From Fodinibius sp. Rm-B-1B1-1 (GTDB taxonomy: Bacteria; Bacteroidota; Rhodothermia; Balneolales; Balneolaceae), in NCBI RefSeq assembly GCF_038594945.1, contig NZ_JBCFYD010000001.1, positions 1,054,001 through 1,118,000 on the forward strand: DNA of 64,000 nt, given 5' to 3'. The notes below the pieces were generated by a model. The model saw nothing but the letters and a program-made list of their open reading frames with translations. It had not been told where the DNA came from and made no database searches. Positions 1-8,662 of this stretch are shown here, in pieces. The translations under genes and the position numbers were made by a program. How positions within the stretch are numbered: position 1 is the stretch's first letter; each line of letters starts with the position of its first letter.

Positions 1-1245
1 AAAGAATTGGTAGGAGCCAAGTTTACCAGCTACGTGCCTGTTTGGTTGGAGCAGGATCAATTGCATATTGCCAAGCAGCAAATCGGAAATAGCTTAAAAC
101 ATGAGTTGGTTCATGTAATGACCAAACAGTTTGGCAACTGGTTTAATGCCAGTTGGAGTATCGGCTTAATTGAGGGTATAGCCGTAGCTATCGATGGTGG
201 CTCTTCGTCGACTTCTACGATTGATCAACTGGTAGTTTCTGAAAAGCCGTATCCATCAGCCCAGGAGTTGCAGCAGACGTTTTCGTTTTGGGGATTTTAC
301 GGCGGACGTTCGGGGGTTAATTATACGACCAGTGGTTCGTTTGTGCGCTTTTTAATGAAGCGCTATCCAATTGAGTCTCTAAAGGAGGCATACCAAACAG
401 GATCTGTAGAAGAAGCATATCAAGCGGATTGGCAAACGTTAACGGATGAATGGCAGGCTGTACTTGATACCGTGGAAACGGACACCATAGACCAACAGGT
501 GGCACGACGCACTTTTGGGATGCGATCGCTATTTGAGAAAGAGTGTCCTCATATAGTGTCTGATTTGGCTATAGCACGTGATAGTTATGAATTTTATCTG
601 GCGGAAAGAGATACAGGACAGGCGCTCAAATTTTTGGACCGGGCGCTGGTTCAGGCTGATAATGCCCTGCCCTTAAAAACCGAATGGAGTTATCGAAACT
701 TGGTCAGTGGCAATCATGGGAAAGTACAACAAGCCGCCACTGCAAAGGATACGACGGTAGACTTACAGTTTCTTTATGCGGATGCGTTTGCCCTGACAAA
801 AGATTTTGAAAAGGCACGGGGACACATGGTGGAAGGAGAAAGATTGTTTGAGGAAAATCCCGATTCGTTGTTAAAACCGGCATTAAAAACTCGAAGTGAC
901 AGCCTCCAATGGAGGATTTATCGGGATCTGACATATGGTGATTTGCTGCCCAATGCTAAAATGTTTGAAGAGGCGTTATATCGCACAAAAATCAGGAGTA
1001 TCCGAAAAGCAATAGATCAGCAGCGTTGGAAAGAGCTCAAAAGTTATGCGAATTTGCTATTAAAAGAACCGCTACAGCAAAAATATTTTGATGACTATCA
1101 GCGACTTATGCATCATTTAGCATTTCAAGGAAAAAGTGATTTAGTCGAACGTTTTATGGAGAAACTTTTGGCAATGTCGCTTCGGGATCGTTACCGGGAA
1201 CGTTTGCAGGAAGAGCGGGAATGGTTACAGTTTTTGGGTAGGTGA
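1..1245 (+). CDS. Peptidase MA-like zinc metallopeptidase, 5'-truncated by window edge
   Basis: The reading frame is open to the first base, so the N-terminus lies outside the window; the TTG at base 7 is unlikely to be the real start. Counting from that TTG, HELVH at residues 32-36 and a Glu at about 56 in LIEG form the HExxH...E zinc-binding pattern of gluzincins of the peptidase MA type. From about residue 165 the protein is helical and tetratricopeptide-like, with alternating charged and hydrophobic residues, which suggests a protein-binding tail. No membrane segment is seen in the visible part. The substrate is unknown. Zinc protease fold is well supported by the motif; activity is inferred. 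Confidence 0.75.
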   Translation, partial: KELVGAKFTSYVPVWLEQDQLHIAKQQIGNSLKHELVHVMTKQFGNWFNASWSIGLIEGIAVAIDGGSSSTSTIDQLVVSEKPYPSAQELQQTFSFWGFYGGRSGVNYTTSGSFVRFLMKRYPIESLKEAYQTGSVEEAYQADWQTLTDEWQAVLDTVETDTIDQQVARRTFGMRSLFEKECPHIVSDLAIARDSYEFYLAERDTGQALKFLDRALVQADNALPLKTEWSYRNLVSGNHGKVQQAATAKDTTVDLQFLYADAFALTKDFEKARGHMVEGERLFEENPDSLLKPALKTRSDSLQWRIYRDLTYGDLLPNAKMFEEALYRTKIRSIRKAIDQQRWKELKSYANLLLKEPLQQKYFDDYQRLMHHLAFQGKSDLVERFMEKLLAMSLRDRYRERLQEEREWLQFLGR

Positions 1246-1320
1246 TAAGGTTTTTGATTTCAAAGAGCAGAGCTTTTTGTATTTTGCTTAAAACAAATAT
1301 ATCCAATAAAAAATATAGGG

Positions 1321-1749
1321 ATGAAAAAGCTAATATTGCTTGCATTGTTGATGGGTTGGTCGTTAGCAGGACTGGCGCAGGATAAGGATTCAACAAAGAT
1401 AACCGAGCCCGAAACGTTTGAAATGCAAGAGGGAGATACCACCTACGTGATGCAAAAATACTTTATGGTATTTTTAAAATCAGGGCCGAAGCGAAGTCAA
1501 GGCAAGGAGGAGGCAATGGAAATTCAGGAAAAGCACTTGGCTTATTTGCAAAAAATGGCTAATGAGGGAAAGACAAGTATAACGGGGCCGATGGCTGGTG
1601 AAGGAGACATTCGCGGTATCGTAATTTATAATACTGCTACGGCAGAAGAAGCTCGAAAGTTAGCGGAGGGAGATCCTGCCGTGCAGGCCGGACGATTGGT
1701 TGTTGAAGTACACCCGTGGTGGGCAGCTAAAGGCTCAAAACTTAAATAA
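1321..1749 (+). CDS. Secreted YCII-related domain protein
   Basis: A 142-residue protein with a clear Sec signal peptide (MKKLILLALLMGW then LAQ, cleavage near residue 20). The mature part is a YCII-related dimeric alpha/beta domain: a strand YFMVFLKSGP, a helix with the partly conserved EKHLAYLQKMANEG, the GPMAG turn and a final strand before VHPWW. The family is related to muconolactone isomerase-like enzymes but most secreted members have no known reaction. It stands just upstream of ferritin with a 9-bp gap, so the two are probably cotranscribed. Function not assigned. Confidence 0.82.
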   Translation: MKKLILLALLMGWSLAGLAQDKDSTKITEPETFEMQEGDTTYVMQKYFMVFLKSGPKRSQGKEEAMEIQEKHLAYLQKMANEGKTSITGPMAGEGDIRGIVIYNTATAEEARKLAEGDPAVQAGRLVVEVHPWWAAKGSKLK

Positions 1750-1758
1750 GAGGTTATT

Positions 1759-2253
1759 ATGATTAAGCAAAAAGTTCAAGACGAGGTCAACGCCCAGATT
1801 CAGGCTGAATTTCAGTCTGGATGGCTGTATCTGGCTTTTGCGGCGTGGTTTGAAAGCAAAAATCTGGATGGTTTTGGTCACTGGATGCGAATGCAGTGGC
1901 AAGAAGAGCAGGAACACGGAATGAAGTTTTATGATCATCTGTTGCGACGCGGCGGTGAAGTGGAATTAAAGGGGATTGAAAAGCCAGAGATTTCCGCTGA
2001 AAATGCAGTCGACATTTTCGAAAAGGTGCTTGAGCACGAACGTCATATCACAAAGAGAATCCACAGTTTGTATGATTTGGCAAAAGAAAAGGACGACTAT
2101 CCGCTGCAAACGTTGTTACACTGGTTCATCGACGAACAAGTAGAAGAGGAGGAAAACGCGGAAGCAATTCTTGAGCGATTAAAGTTGATTGGAGAAGAGG
2201 GAGCCAGTTTATATGTGTTGGATCGAGAATTAAGCCAACGCGATGCCGAGTAA
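1759..2253 (+). CDS. ftnA: Bacterial non-heme ferritin
   Basis: 164 residues, the usual length of bacterial ferritins. Ferroxidase ligands sit at the same numbers as in E. coli FtnA: Glu17, Glu50, His53 (in EEQEHGMKF), Glu94 and Gln127, with Glu129/130 available for the third iron site. No heme-binding Met at the bacterioferritin position was recognised. It oxidises Fe(II) and stores the mineral inside a 24-mer shell in the cytoplasm. An AGAGG stretch precedes the ATG. Its last 11 bases overlap the next gene, so the two are translationally coupled. Confidence 0.95.
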   Translation: MIKQKVQDEVNAQIQAEFQSGWLYLAFAAWFESKNLDGFGHWMRMQWQEEQEHGMKFYDHLLRRGGEVELKGIEKPEISAENAVDIFEKVLEHERHITKRIHSLYDLAKEKDDYPLQTLLHWFIDEQVEEEENAEAILERLKLIGEEGASLYVLDRELSQRDAE

Positions 2254-2803
2254 CAACCCAGATAACGTTACCGTTAGTTTTGGCATGGCCAATGTTGGTG
2301 CCCTGATCACTACCTTGCCGATTTGTGCAGCATTTTTATGGGGTTATATCGGTTTATTCGGTTGGGAGGCCATTTTTTTGCCCTTACTTTCGGCTGCCGA
2401 TATTTTGGTAATAATGGCTGTAATTGTAGTGGGAATTGTTGCTCACGAAGGTATTCACGCTCTTAGTTGGTCGTGGTTTGATGGGATTCCGCGTCGCCAT
2501 ATTCACTTCGGATTTAAGTGGAGTACGATTACGCCCTATGTGCATTGCGATGTTCCGATTACAACACGAAATTACCGTTGGGGTACTGCTATGCCGGGTA
2601 TCATTTTAGGGTTTCTGCCTTCCTTTGCAGCTATGGCTACACAAAACATTTGGATGTTATATTTTGGCTTAATATTTACGATGGCTGCCGGTGGTGATTT
2701 TTTGATTTTGTGGTTGTTGCGAAAAATCGATGCCGATACCATGGTTCAGGATCACCCCGAGCTGATCGGATGCCAAGTTGTTAACTCCAATCAACATAGT
2801 TAA
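2243..2803 (+). CDS. DUF3267-type membrane protein with HExxH motif (putative zincin)
   Basis: 186 residues with about four to five hydrophobic segments. HEGIH at residues 68-72, directly after a transmembrane helix, is the putative zinc site of the DUF3267 family, which is thought to be an intramembrane metalloprotease-like family without a proven substrate. A further conserved stretch (FGFKWSTITPYVHC, then PGI) follows, as in the family. The ATG lies inside the last codons of ferritin (11-bp overlap) and it stops 3 bases before the next gene, so it belongs to the same operon. Protease activity is inferred from the motif only. Confidence 0.78.
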   Translation: MPSNNPDNVTVSFGMANVGALITTLPICAAFLWGYIGLFGWEAIFLPLLSAADILVIMAVIVVGIVAHEGIHALSWSWFDGIPRRHIHFGFKWSTITPYVHCDVPITTRNYRWGTAMPGIILGFLPSFAAMATQNIWMLYFGLIFTMAAGGDFLILWLLRKIDADTMVQDHPELIGCQVVNSNQHS

Positions 2804-2806
2804 CCA

Positions 2807-3475
2807 ATGAGTAGAAAGAAGTTTATTCCACATACCGATTATAAAGAATATCCAGTTGCGGAGATGCGCAGGCGGGCGCGGTCATTTTATGAAGATATGA
2901 AGCGGCGCCGGACAATTCGGGAGTTTTCGGATCGACCGGTGCCCGGGGAAATTATTAAAGATTGTATTCGCACGGCCGGGACGGCTCCGAATGGTGCAAA
3001 CAAGCAGCCGTGGCATTTTGCAGTTGTTAGCGATCCTGAGGTAAAAAAGGAAATTCGTGAGGCTGCGGAGGAAGAGGAACGAGAGTTTTACGAGCGTCGT
3101 GCTACTGATGAATGGTTAGAAGCGTTAGCTCCCCTTGGCACCGATGCCGACAAACCTTTCCTGGAAGAAGCGCCCTACCTTATTGCGATTTTTTCTAAGA
3201 GTTATGGCATTAAAGAGAATGGTGAAAAAGAAACGCATTATTACGTCAAAGAATCAGTGGGAATTGCTACGGGAATGTTGATTACGGCTATCCATAATGC
3301 GGGATTAGCATCACTTACGCATACACCCAGTCCTATGGGGTTTCTCAATGATATATTAGATCGCCCAGAAAATGAGCGCCCGTTTTTGCTGTTGGTGGTT
3401 GGCTATCCTAAAGAAGATGTTAAAGTGCCTGATATTAGTAAAAAGTCACTGGATGAGATCAGTAGTTTTATCTGA
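2807..3475 (+). CDS. Nitroreductase-fold flavoprotein, iodotyrosine deiodinase-like
   Basis: 222 residues. The FMN-binding Arg motif [14 protein letters not shown] lies near residues 33-46, followed by [14 protein letters not shown], both typical of nitroreductases. The C-terminal part ([10 protein letters not shown], then [16 protein letters not shown]) is the pattern seen in the iodotyrosine deiodinase (IYD) branch, whose bacterial members reductively dehalogenate halophenols using FMN. The middle lid (residues 80-130, Glu/Arg rich) also fits IYD. The natural substrate here is unknown. It is the last gene of the ferritin operon; about 300 bp without an intact gene follow. Confidence 0.82.
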   Translation: MSRKKFIPHTDYKEYPVAEMRRRARSFYEDMKRRRTIREFSDRPVPGEIIKDCIRTAGTAPNGANKQPWHFAVVSDPEVKKEIREAAEEEEREFYERRATDEWLEALAPLGTDADKPFLEEAPYLIAIFSKSYGIKENGEKETHYYVKESVGIATGMLITAIHNAGLASLTHTPSPMGFLNDILDRPENERPFLLLVVGYPKEDVKVPDISKKSLDEISSFI

Positions 3476-3581
3476 TGCTTTGTGTTATTGGGATATTGGG
3501 AATAAGTTATTTTTTTAAGCTGAATAGGCTTTAGGTATGTTTAGGAGTAAAGGCAAGGTAGTTTAATTGGATGGTGTATTG

Positions 3582-3689
3582 CGACGTTCTTTATTGACAA
3601 GGACGATATCAGTGTACAACTCAATACTTTGGTAAAATGCGTCCCGGTATTATTTAGTTCGACATCGTAGATGAGGAAGATCAATCCAG
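3582..3689 (-). pseudogene. Decayed fragment of tyrA (prephenate dehydrogenase)
   Basis: Read on the minus strand, this 108-bp stretch aligns with positions 7386-7495 inside intact tyrA at roughly three quarters identity by eye, with small indels. One frame gives QSIELYTDIVLVNKERR against QSAELYADIVFANEERR in TyrA; nearby the frame shifts and stops appear. Most base differences are transitions, and the fragment is more AT-rich than tyrA. Weaker similarity may extend to about 3570 and 3735. It lies in the 296-bp gap between the nitroreductase and the kinase genes; nothing else was recognised in that gap. Confidence 0.8.
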
Positions 3690-3771
3690 ACCATCCTCTT
3701 GTATTTATTGGATGTTTTTGATTCATGGATGAATCGCTTAGGTTACGTTTAAAAATAAAAACTGTTATCCA

Positions 3772-6039
3772 ATGGATTGGAAAGATGATTTAAGTTCCCA
3801 GCTGGCGCCATTTTGGACGGATAAGAGTGTAGCGTTAAATAAGATTATCGATTCCTTTCCAGAAATTATAATCTTGGCAAATCCTGACTTAACGATATTA
3901 GCTGTAAATAATACTGTTGACCCCATGCTGGGTTTTGAGCCTTCCGAATTAACCGGTCAAAAAGTAACAAGCATTTATGCAGATACTGATGATCTTGAAA
4001 AGCTGAAGCAAACAGGATTTTTTGGAGATCCGGACGTACAAAACATCACTTTTGAAGCCGGATATAAGAAAAAGAGTGGAGGGGTTTGGGAGGGCGAAAC
4101 CGTATTAAAAAAGGTGAATGATGATAATGGGGATTTAATTGGTTATCTGGGTGTTTTGCGAGATATATCTGTGCGCAAGCGGCATGAGAGGGAAATAGAA
4201 AAGTTTTTCTCATTGCCCCTGAACCTGATGTGTACAGCGACGCCGGATGGGTATTTTAATGAAATCAATGACCAGTTTAGCAAAGTGCTGGGATATTCAA
4301 AAGAAGAACTGATTAGCCGCCCGTTTGTTGAGTTAATTCATCCCAACGATGTGGAACCGACCATGGAAGAGATTGGTAAGCTGGAAGCTGGGGAGCGGGA
4401 TGTAACGGTAAATTTTGAAAACCGATTCCGACGCAAAGATGGTTCCTATTGCTGGCTGGCTTGGACATCTACCTTTGACGAAGAAAGTGGGCTCCTTTAT
4501 GCGATAGCTCAGAATGTGACCGACCGCAAAGAACTGGAGCGGAATCTTATTGAAGCACGGGAAAAGGCCGAAGAAGCAAACAGGGCCAAGAGCCAGTTTG
4601 TGGCAAACATGAGCCATGAGATTCGCACACCGATGAACTCCATCCTGGGTTTTGCGGATATGATGAAAGAGCTGGTAGACAGTGATTTGGAGAAAGAATA
4701 TATCGAAAATATTCGAAAGAGTGGCAAAAACCTGCTGAAACTTATCAATGACGTATTGGACCTGTCAAAAATAGAGGCTGGTAAGAAACAGGTTAATATC
4801 CGTCCGGTTGATGTTGCGCGTGTTGTAGATGAGATGAAAAGCATGTTTGCCCTTCAGGCCGGAGACAAAGGAGTGGAGATTCGAACAAACATTGCTGATG
4901 ATCTGCCGGCCTCGTTGCTGATTGACGAGATGAAACTCCGGCAGATCCTGTTGAATTTGGTGGGAAATGCGGTAAAATTCACCGAGAAGGGATATGTTGA
5001 GATAGGAGTGCGAGTAAAGAAATTTGATGAGATTGAGAGCATGGTAACCCTGGAAATCTATGTCAAAGATACGGGGATGGGGATTACTAAGGGTAAACAG
5101 GAGACGATATTCCATGAATTTGAGCAGGAAGATGAAACCATCGCGGACAAGTTTGGGGGTACCGGCTTGGGGCTGTCAATTTCTAACCGTCTTGCTCGGC
5201 TCATGGATGGTACGGTGAAAGTTGAAAGTGAACGGGGAAAGGGAAGCACTTTCATCCTTACTATCCCAGAACTGAGCATATCTTCAGTGGTTGAAGAATC
5301 CAGGGAAATTCCTGACGCCAGCTATGAGATGACACTCAAGGAGGGAAGGATTATGGTAGTCGACGATATAGAACTGAACCGGCAGCTTATTGTTGAATTT
5401 TTAAGAGATTATCCTATTGAAGTACTGGAGGCAGTCAATGGAATTGAAGCTGTAGATATAGCCAGTGAGAAAGAATTGGATCTTATTTTTATGGATATCA
5501 AAATGGTCCAAATGGATGGAGTAGAAGCGATGAGGCGGATTAAGGAACAGGGAAAAGAAGTTCCGATTGTTGCTCTGACTGCTTCTGCATTTGATGTTCA
5601 CAGCAGTAGAGATGGGAAGCGCTGGTTTGACGGATATTTGAGAAAGCCTGTCAACCGTTCTCAGATTTTACAACAGCTGGTGAGGTACATCGGTCTGAGT
5701 GAAGAGTCTGATGGAGAAGCAAGTGCTGGAGTGGATGGGAAACAGCCAGAAGAGGCAGCGGGCCCATCAGTCAGTAAGCAGGAAAAAAAGGAGCTGGTTG
5801 AACAGTTGGAAAATGAAGTATCGAGTTTCGTGGAAGAGTTGGATACTGATTCCATCGTAATGGATCAGTACAAAGAGCTTCTCAGCCGCGCGAAGACTAT
5901 TGAAGAGAATATACCAGAACAACGGCTTGCTGAGTTTAATAAAAAACTCAAATCGGCGATTCAGTTATTTGATATCGAACAAATACGCAGCTTGGCAACG
6001 AAAGACTATCCTGAGCTCTTAGATGAGCTTAAGAAGTAG
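3772..6039 (+). CDS. Hybrid sensor histidine kinase, PAS-PAS-HisKA-HATPase-REC
   Basis: 755 residues, cytoplasmic with no membrane segment. Two PAS domains (about 20-140 and 143-255), then a coiled linker, then the H-box MSHEIRTPMNSILGF with phospho-acceptor His282. The ATPase part shows the N-box (LRQILLNLVGNAVKF), G1 (DTGMGI) and G2 (GGTGLGLSI). A receiver domain follows with acidic Asp531/Asp532, phospho-acceptor Asp575, Thr603 and Lys625. The last 100 residues are helical and may act as an Hpt-like or docking tail, but no clear Hpt His motif was seen. It is followed 36 bp later by a second kinase in the same direction; together they could form a phosphorelay. The signal is unknown. Confidence 0.93.
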   Translation: MDWKDDLSSQLAPFWTDKSVALNKIIDSFPEIIILANPDLTILAVNNTVDPMLGFEPSELTGQKVTSIYADTDDLEKLKQTGFFGDPDVQNITFEAGYKKKSGGVWEGETVLKKVNDDNGDLIGYLGVLRDISVRKRHEREIEKFFSLPLNLMCTATPDGYFNEINDQFSKVLGYSKEELISRPFVELIHPNDVEPTMEEIGKLEAGERDVTVNFENRFRRKDGSYCWLAWTSTFDEESGLLYAIAQNVTDRKELERNLIEAREKAEEANRAKSQFVANMSHEIRTPMNSILGFADMMKELVDSDLEKEYIENIRKSGKNLLKLINDVLDLSKIEAGKKQVNIRPVDVARVVDEMKSMFALQAGDKGVEIRTNIADDLPASLLIDEMKLRQILLNLVGNAVKFTEKGYVEIGVRVKKFDEIESMVTLEIYVKDTGMGITKGKQETIFHEFEQEDETIADKFGGTGLGLSISNRLARLMDGTVKVESERGKGSTFILTIPELSISSVVEESREIPDASYEMTLKEGRIMVVDDIELNRQLIVEFLRDYPIEVLEAVNGIEAVDIASEKELDLIFMDIKMVQMDGVEAMRRIKEQGKEVPIVALTASAFDVHSSRDGKRWFDGYLRKPVNRSQILQQLVRYIGLSEESDGEASAGVDGKQPEEAAGPSVSKQEKKELVEQLENEVSSFVEELDTDSIVMDQYKELLSRAKTIEENIPEQRLAEFNKKLKSAIQLFDIEQIRSLATKDYPELLDELKK

Positions 6040-6075
6040 TCATAGCGATTTATAATATTTACACAAGGGTGCGAT

Positions 6076-7233
6076 ATGGAAGAGAGCATTGAGAAAAAGA
6101 ATGGCGATTTTTTGATTCTTATAGCTGATGATATCCCCAAAAACATTCAGCTCCTTGGTAAAGTTTTGGATAACAATGGATATCAGGTGGTGGCTGTGAC
6201 TGAGGGAGATCGGGTGTTGGATACAGCCAAAAAGCATAATCCCGATTTGATCTTGCTTGATATCATGATGCCCGAAAAATCAGGTTATGAGGTGTGCAAA
6301 GAACTGCAAGCTAATGAGGAGCTTTCAGAGATCCCGATAATTTTTTTGACAGCTCGTTCCGATGAGGAAGATATAATCAAGGGACTAAATTTGGGCGGAT
6401 CTGACTATGTGACCAAGCCGTTCAACAGCGGGGAGTTGTTGGCGCGCATCGATACACATCTCAGCTTAAAAGAGGCGCGTGACCAGATTGTCGAACAACG
6501 AGAAGAGCTTCAACAACTCTCAGAAACAAAAGACAAACTGTATTCGATAATAGCACATGATTTAAAAGGAGCCCTGTTTGGAATCTCGGGAATAGCTGAG
6601 ATACTTGAGGATGACCTTAAACAGCAAGATGTTGATGAAGAGATAAAGGATAACATTGCTTTAATTCATCAGTCAGCTCATTCGGCTAATCAGCTGCTTG
6701 AGAATCTTTTGGTTTGGACTCGAATGCAGACGGATCTTTTAGAGATAAACGAAGCCCGGTTTTCGCTGTCTGATTGTATTCGGGAGTGCATCGAGTTGTA
6801 TGATGTACAGGCCAGGGAAAAACAAATTCAGTTTGAATTTGAGTCCGAGGCTATAATGGTGCATGCTGACAGGGAGATGATCTCGACGGTATTCAGGAAT
6901 TTGATATCCAATGCGATCAAATTCTCCAATGCTGGTGATACTATCCACATAAAAGCCGATTCCACCAATGGTACCAGAAAGGTCACGGTTAGGGATGAAG
7001 GTGTTGGAATGACGGAAGAGGTACGCCAAAATATTTTTAATCCGGGTGATCGTCCCAAGCGGGAAGGTACTGAACGGGAGAAAGGAACCGGACTGGGCTT
7101 ATTGCTTTGCAAGGAATTTGTTGAAAGACATAACGGAGAAATTTCCGTGGAAAGTGAACCGGATGAGGGAACTGTATTTAGGATTACCTTGCCTGAAGAA
7201 GCCGTTATGCAAAACGGTCAGCCAGCCGGTTGA
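6076..7233 (+). CDS. Receiver-histidine kinase hybrid (REC-HisKA-HATPase)
   Basis: 385 residues in reversed order from the upstream kinase: an N-terminal receiver (Asp18/Asp19, phospho-acceptor Asp62 in LLDIMMP, Lys114 in TKPF), a coiled coil at about 130-155, the H-box around His161 (IIAHDLKGAL), then N-box (RNLISNAIKF), G1 (DEGVGM) and G2 (GTGLGLLLC). No sensor or membrane domain is present, so its input is probably phosphate from another kinase, with the neighbouring hybrid the obvious candidate. No output DNA-binding regulator is encoded nearby. Its last 29 bp overlap the 3' end of the convergent tyrA gene. Confidence 0.92.
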   Translation: MEESIEKKNGDFLILIADDIPKNIQLLGKVLDNNGYQVVAVTEGDRVLDTAKKHNPDLILLDIMMPEKSGYEVCKELQANEELSEIPIIFLTARSDEEDIIKGLNLGGSDYVTKPFNSGELLARIDTHLSLKEARDQIVEQREELQQLSETKDKLYSIIAHDLKGALFGISGIAEILEDDLKQQDVDEEIKDNIALIHQSAHSANQLLENLLVWTRMQTDLLEINEARFSLSDCIRECIELYDVQAREKQIQFEFESEAIMVHADREMISTVFRNLISNAIKFSNAGDTIHIKADSTNGTRKVTVRDEGVGMTEEVRQNIFNPGDRPKREGTEREKGTGLGLLLCKEFVERHNGEISVESEPDEGTVFRITLPEEAVMQNGQPAG

Positions 7234-8338
7234 TGAGGTACCCGCTTTCTTTTAAGGCTTGAGATGCAAAGGTACCAAAGAAATCAGTGACCGCTTCGAA
7301 CTCTTTTATAAAACCTTCCTTGTCATCATTTTTAACCATCTGTGCCAGCTTTTCGTTGTGCTCAATAAAGTTAAGGAGTAGCTCTCGACGTTCTTCATTG
7401 GCAAAAACGATATCGGCGTACAGCTCAGCACTCTGGGCAAAAATACGTCCCGTCATCATTAGTTCGGCACGATAGATAGGCGATGAATAATCCAGGATAT
7501 CCTGCGGTTTTAGGTCGTAGGTTTTCATGAAGGAACCGTGCGTGAGGGCTACAAAGTGACGCAATCCTTGCACCATGTGCATCACGTGATCGTGTTTCTC
7601 AGCATCGGCTTCTACTACACGCATGCCCCAAAGTTTAGATTGTTCTACAATCCACTGCGAGGCTTTTTCATTGCGTACGGGACAAACAACCATCAACTGT
7701 TTGGAGAGGTTATCCACATCAGGTCCGTGCATAGGGTGTAACCCCAAAACCGGACCGTCATGGGCTTTTTGCATAGCCTCAATAGGCTCAGTTTTATTAC
7801 TGGTAAAATCAGCTAAAATAGTTTCTGAGTTAAGTTTGGGAGCCAGCCGCTGAATAACATCCACCGTAATGTTGATAGGTACCGATACAATAGCCAGATC
7901 AAGTTTGGGGGCAATTTCTTCAAGTTCATGCCAATTATGCTTGTCAATTTTGTAGATGTGATGTCCCGTCTGCTCGATAATGCGTGCATAGAGACTACCC
8001 ATACCGCCTTTTGCTCCTACAATGAGGATATGTTTTGGCTCCTCGGTAGCGCTGGGAAATTCATTGCTGGACTGACTGGCCCGGGAAGAGGCCATGATCA
8101 TCCGCAGAAAATCTTCGGCCCAGTCTGGGTCGAGGTCGTGTTCAATGGCCATTGCCCGAAACTTTTCTGTCTTCTCATCTTCTCGTTTGGGAGCAAAAAT
8201 CGGGAGCTGATTTTTGATTTTTTTGTCAATGACTTCATGCACAATCTCTCGTCGCTCAGCCAAAAGTTCGAGGAGCTTGGAATCTATTTCATCAATGCGA
8301 TTGCGTTGGGGTCCGAGTTTCTTTTCTTTGGGTGTCAT
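7205..8338 (-). CDS. tyrA: Bifunctional chorismate mutase / prephenate dehydrogenase
   Basis: 377 residues. An AroQ-type chorismate mutase domain (about 11-95, with NRIDEIDSKLLELLAERR) is fused to a prephenate dehydrogenase domain that starts with the NAD(P) loop GAKGGMG at 108-114 and contains HPMHGP at 201-206. This is the E. coli TyrA architecture; it converts chorismate to prephenate and then to 4-hydroxyphenylpyruvate for tyrosine synthesis. Transcribed away from uvrB, with a 324-bp divergent gap, and convergent with the kinase gene (29-bp overlap). A decayed fragment of a tyrA copy lies at 3582-3689, on the far side of the kinase pair. Confidence 0.94.
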   Translation of the reverse strand: MTPKEKKLGPQRNRIDEIDSKLLELLAERREIVHEVIDKKIKNQLPIFAPKREDEKTEKFRAMAIEHDLDPDWAEDFLRMIMASSRASQSSNEFPSATEEPKHILIVGAKGGMGSLYARIIEQTGHHIYKIDKHNWHELEEIAPKLDLAIVSVPINITVDVIQRLAPKLNSETILADFTSNKTEPIEAMQKAHDGPVLGLHPMHGPDVDNLSKQLMVVCPVRNEKASQWIVEQSKLWGMRVVEADAEKHDHVMHMVQGLRHFVALTHGSFMKTYDLKPQDILDYSSPIYRAELMMTGRIFAQSAELYADIVFANEERRELLLNFIEHNEKLAQMVKNDDKEGFIKEFEAVTDFFGTFASQALKESGYLINRLADRFA

Positions 8339-8570
8339 ATTTTCTTAAATCTGTAGAACTGCGTGTTATGCTGATTGTAGTATCAGCAATGAAAGCGGCC
8401 TAAAATACAAATTTATTAATCGTGAAATAAATATATAGGTAGATTTTAAAACGAGTTGGAAGCTGAAAATTAAATAGAAGCTTTACTGTTAATTTCCCGA
8501 AAAATATGGGATTTTAAGAGAATGATTTAGCGCTATTTTCGTTTTGTAACAATATGAATAGTAATTGATA

Positions 8571-8641
8571 AAAACCCTTTGGGTTTTGCAGAGCGTTAAT
8601 CATCTGTTATTTGTTTAGCATCTTTGAAACCCCAAGGGTTT
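8571..8641. repeat. Two AAACCC/GGGTTT dyads between tyrA and uvrB
   Basis: Bases 8571-8587 form a perfect 7-bp dyad (AAAACCC, spacer TTT, GGGTTTT) and bases 8627-8641 form a second one (AAACCC, short spacer, GGGTTT). Their centres are about 55 bp apart, that is five helical turns, in the divergent region before uvrB. The second ends 21 bp before the uvrB ATG. They could be paired operator sites or a short intergenic repeat. The rest of the 8339-8662 gap is AT-rich with no other recognised feature. Confidence 0.5.
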
Positions 8642-8662
8642 AAAAATTATAAAAATTTATCT

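Noticed and set aside
8571-8641. CRISPR-like repeats
   Set aside because: Only two short palindromes, no spacer regularity and no cas genes in the window.
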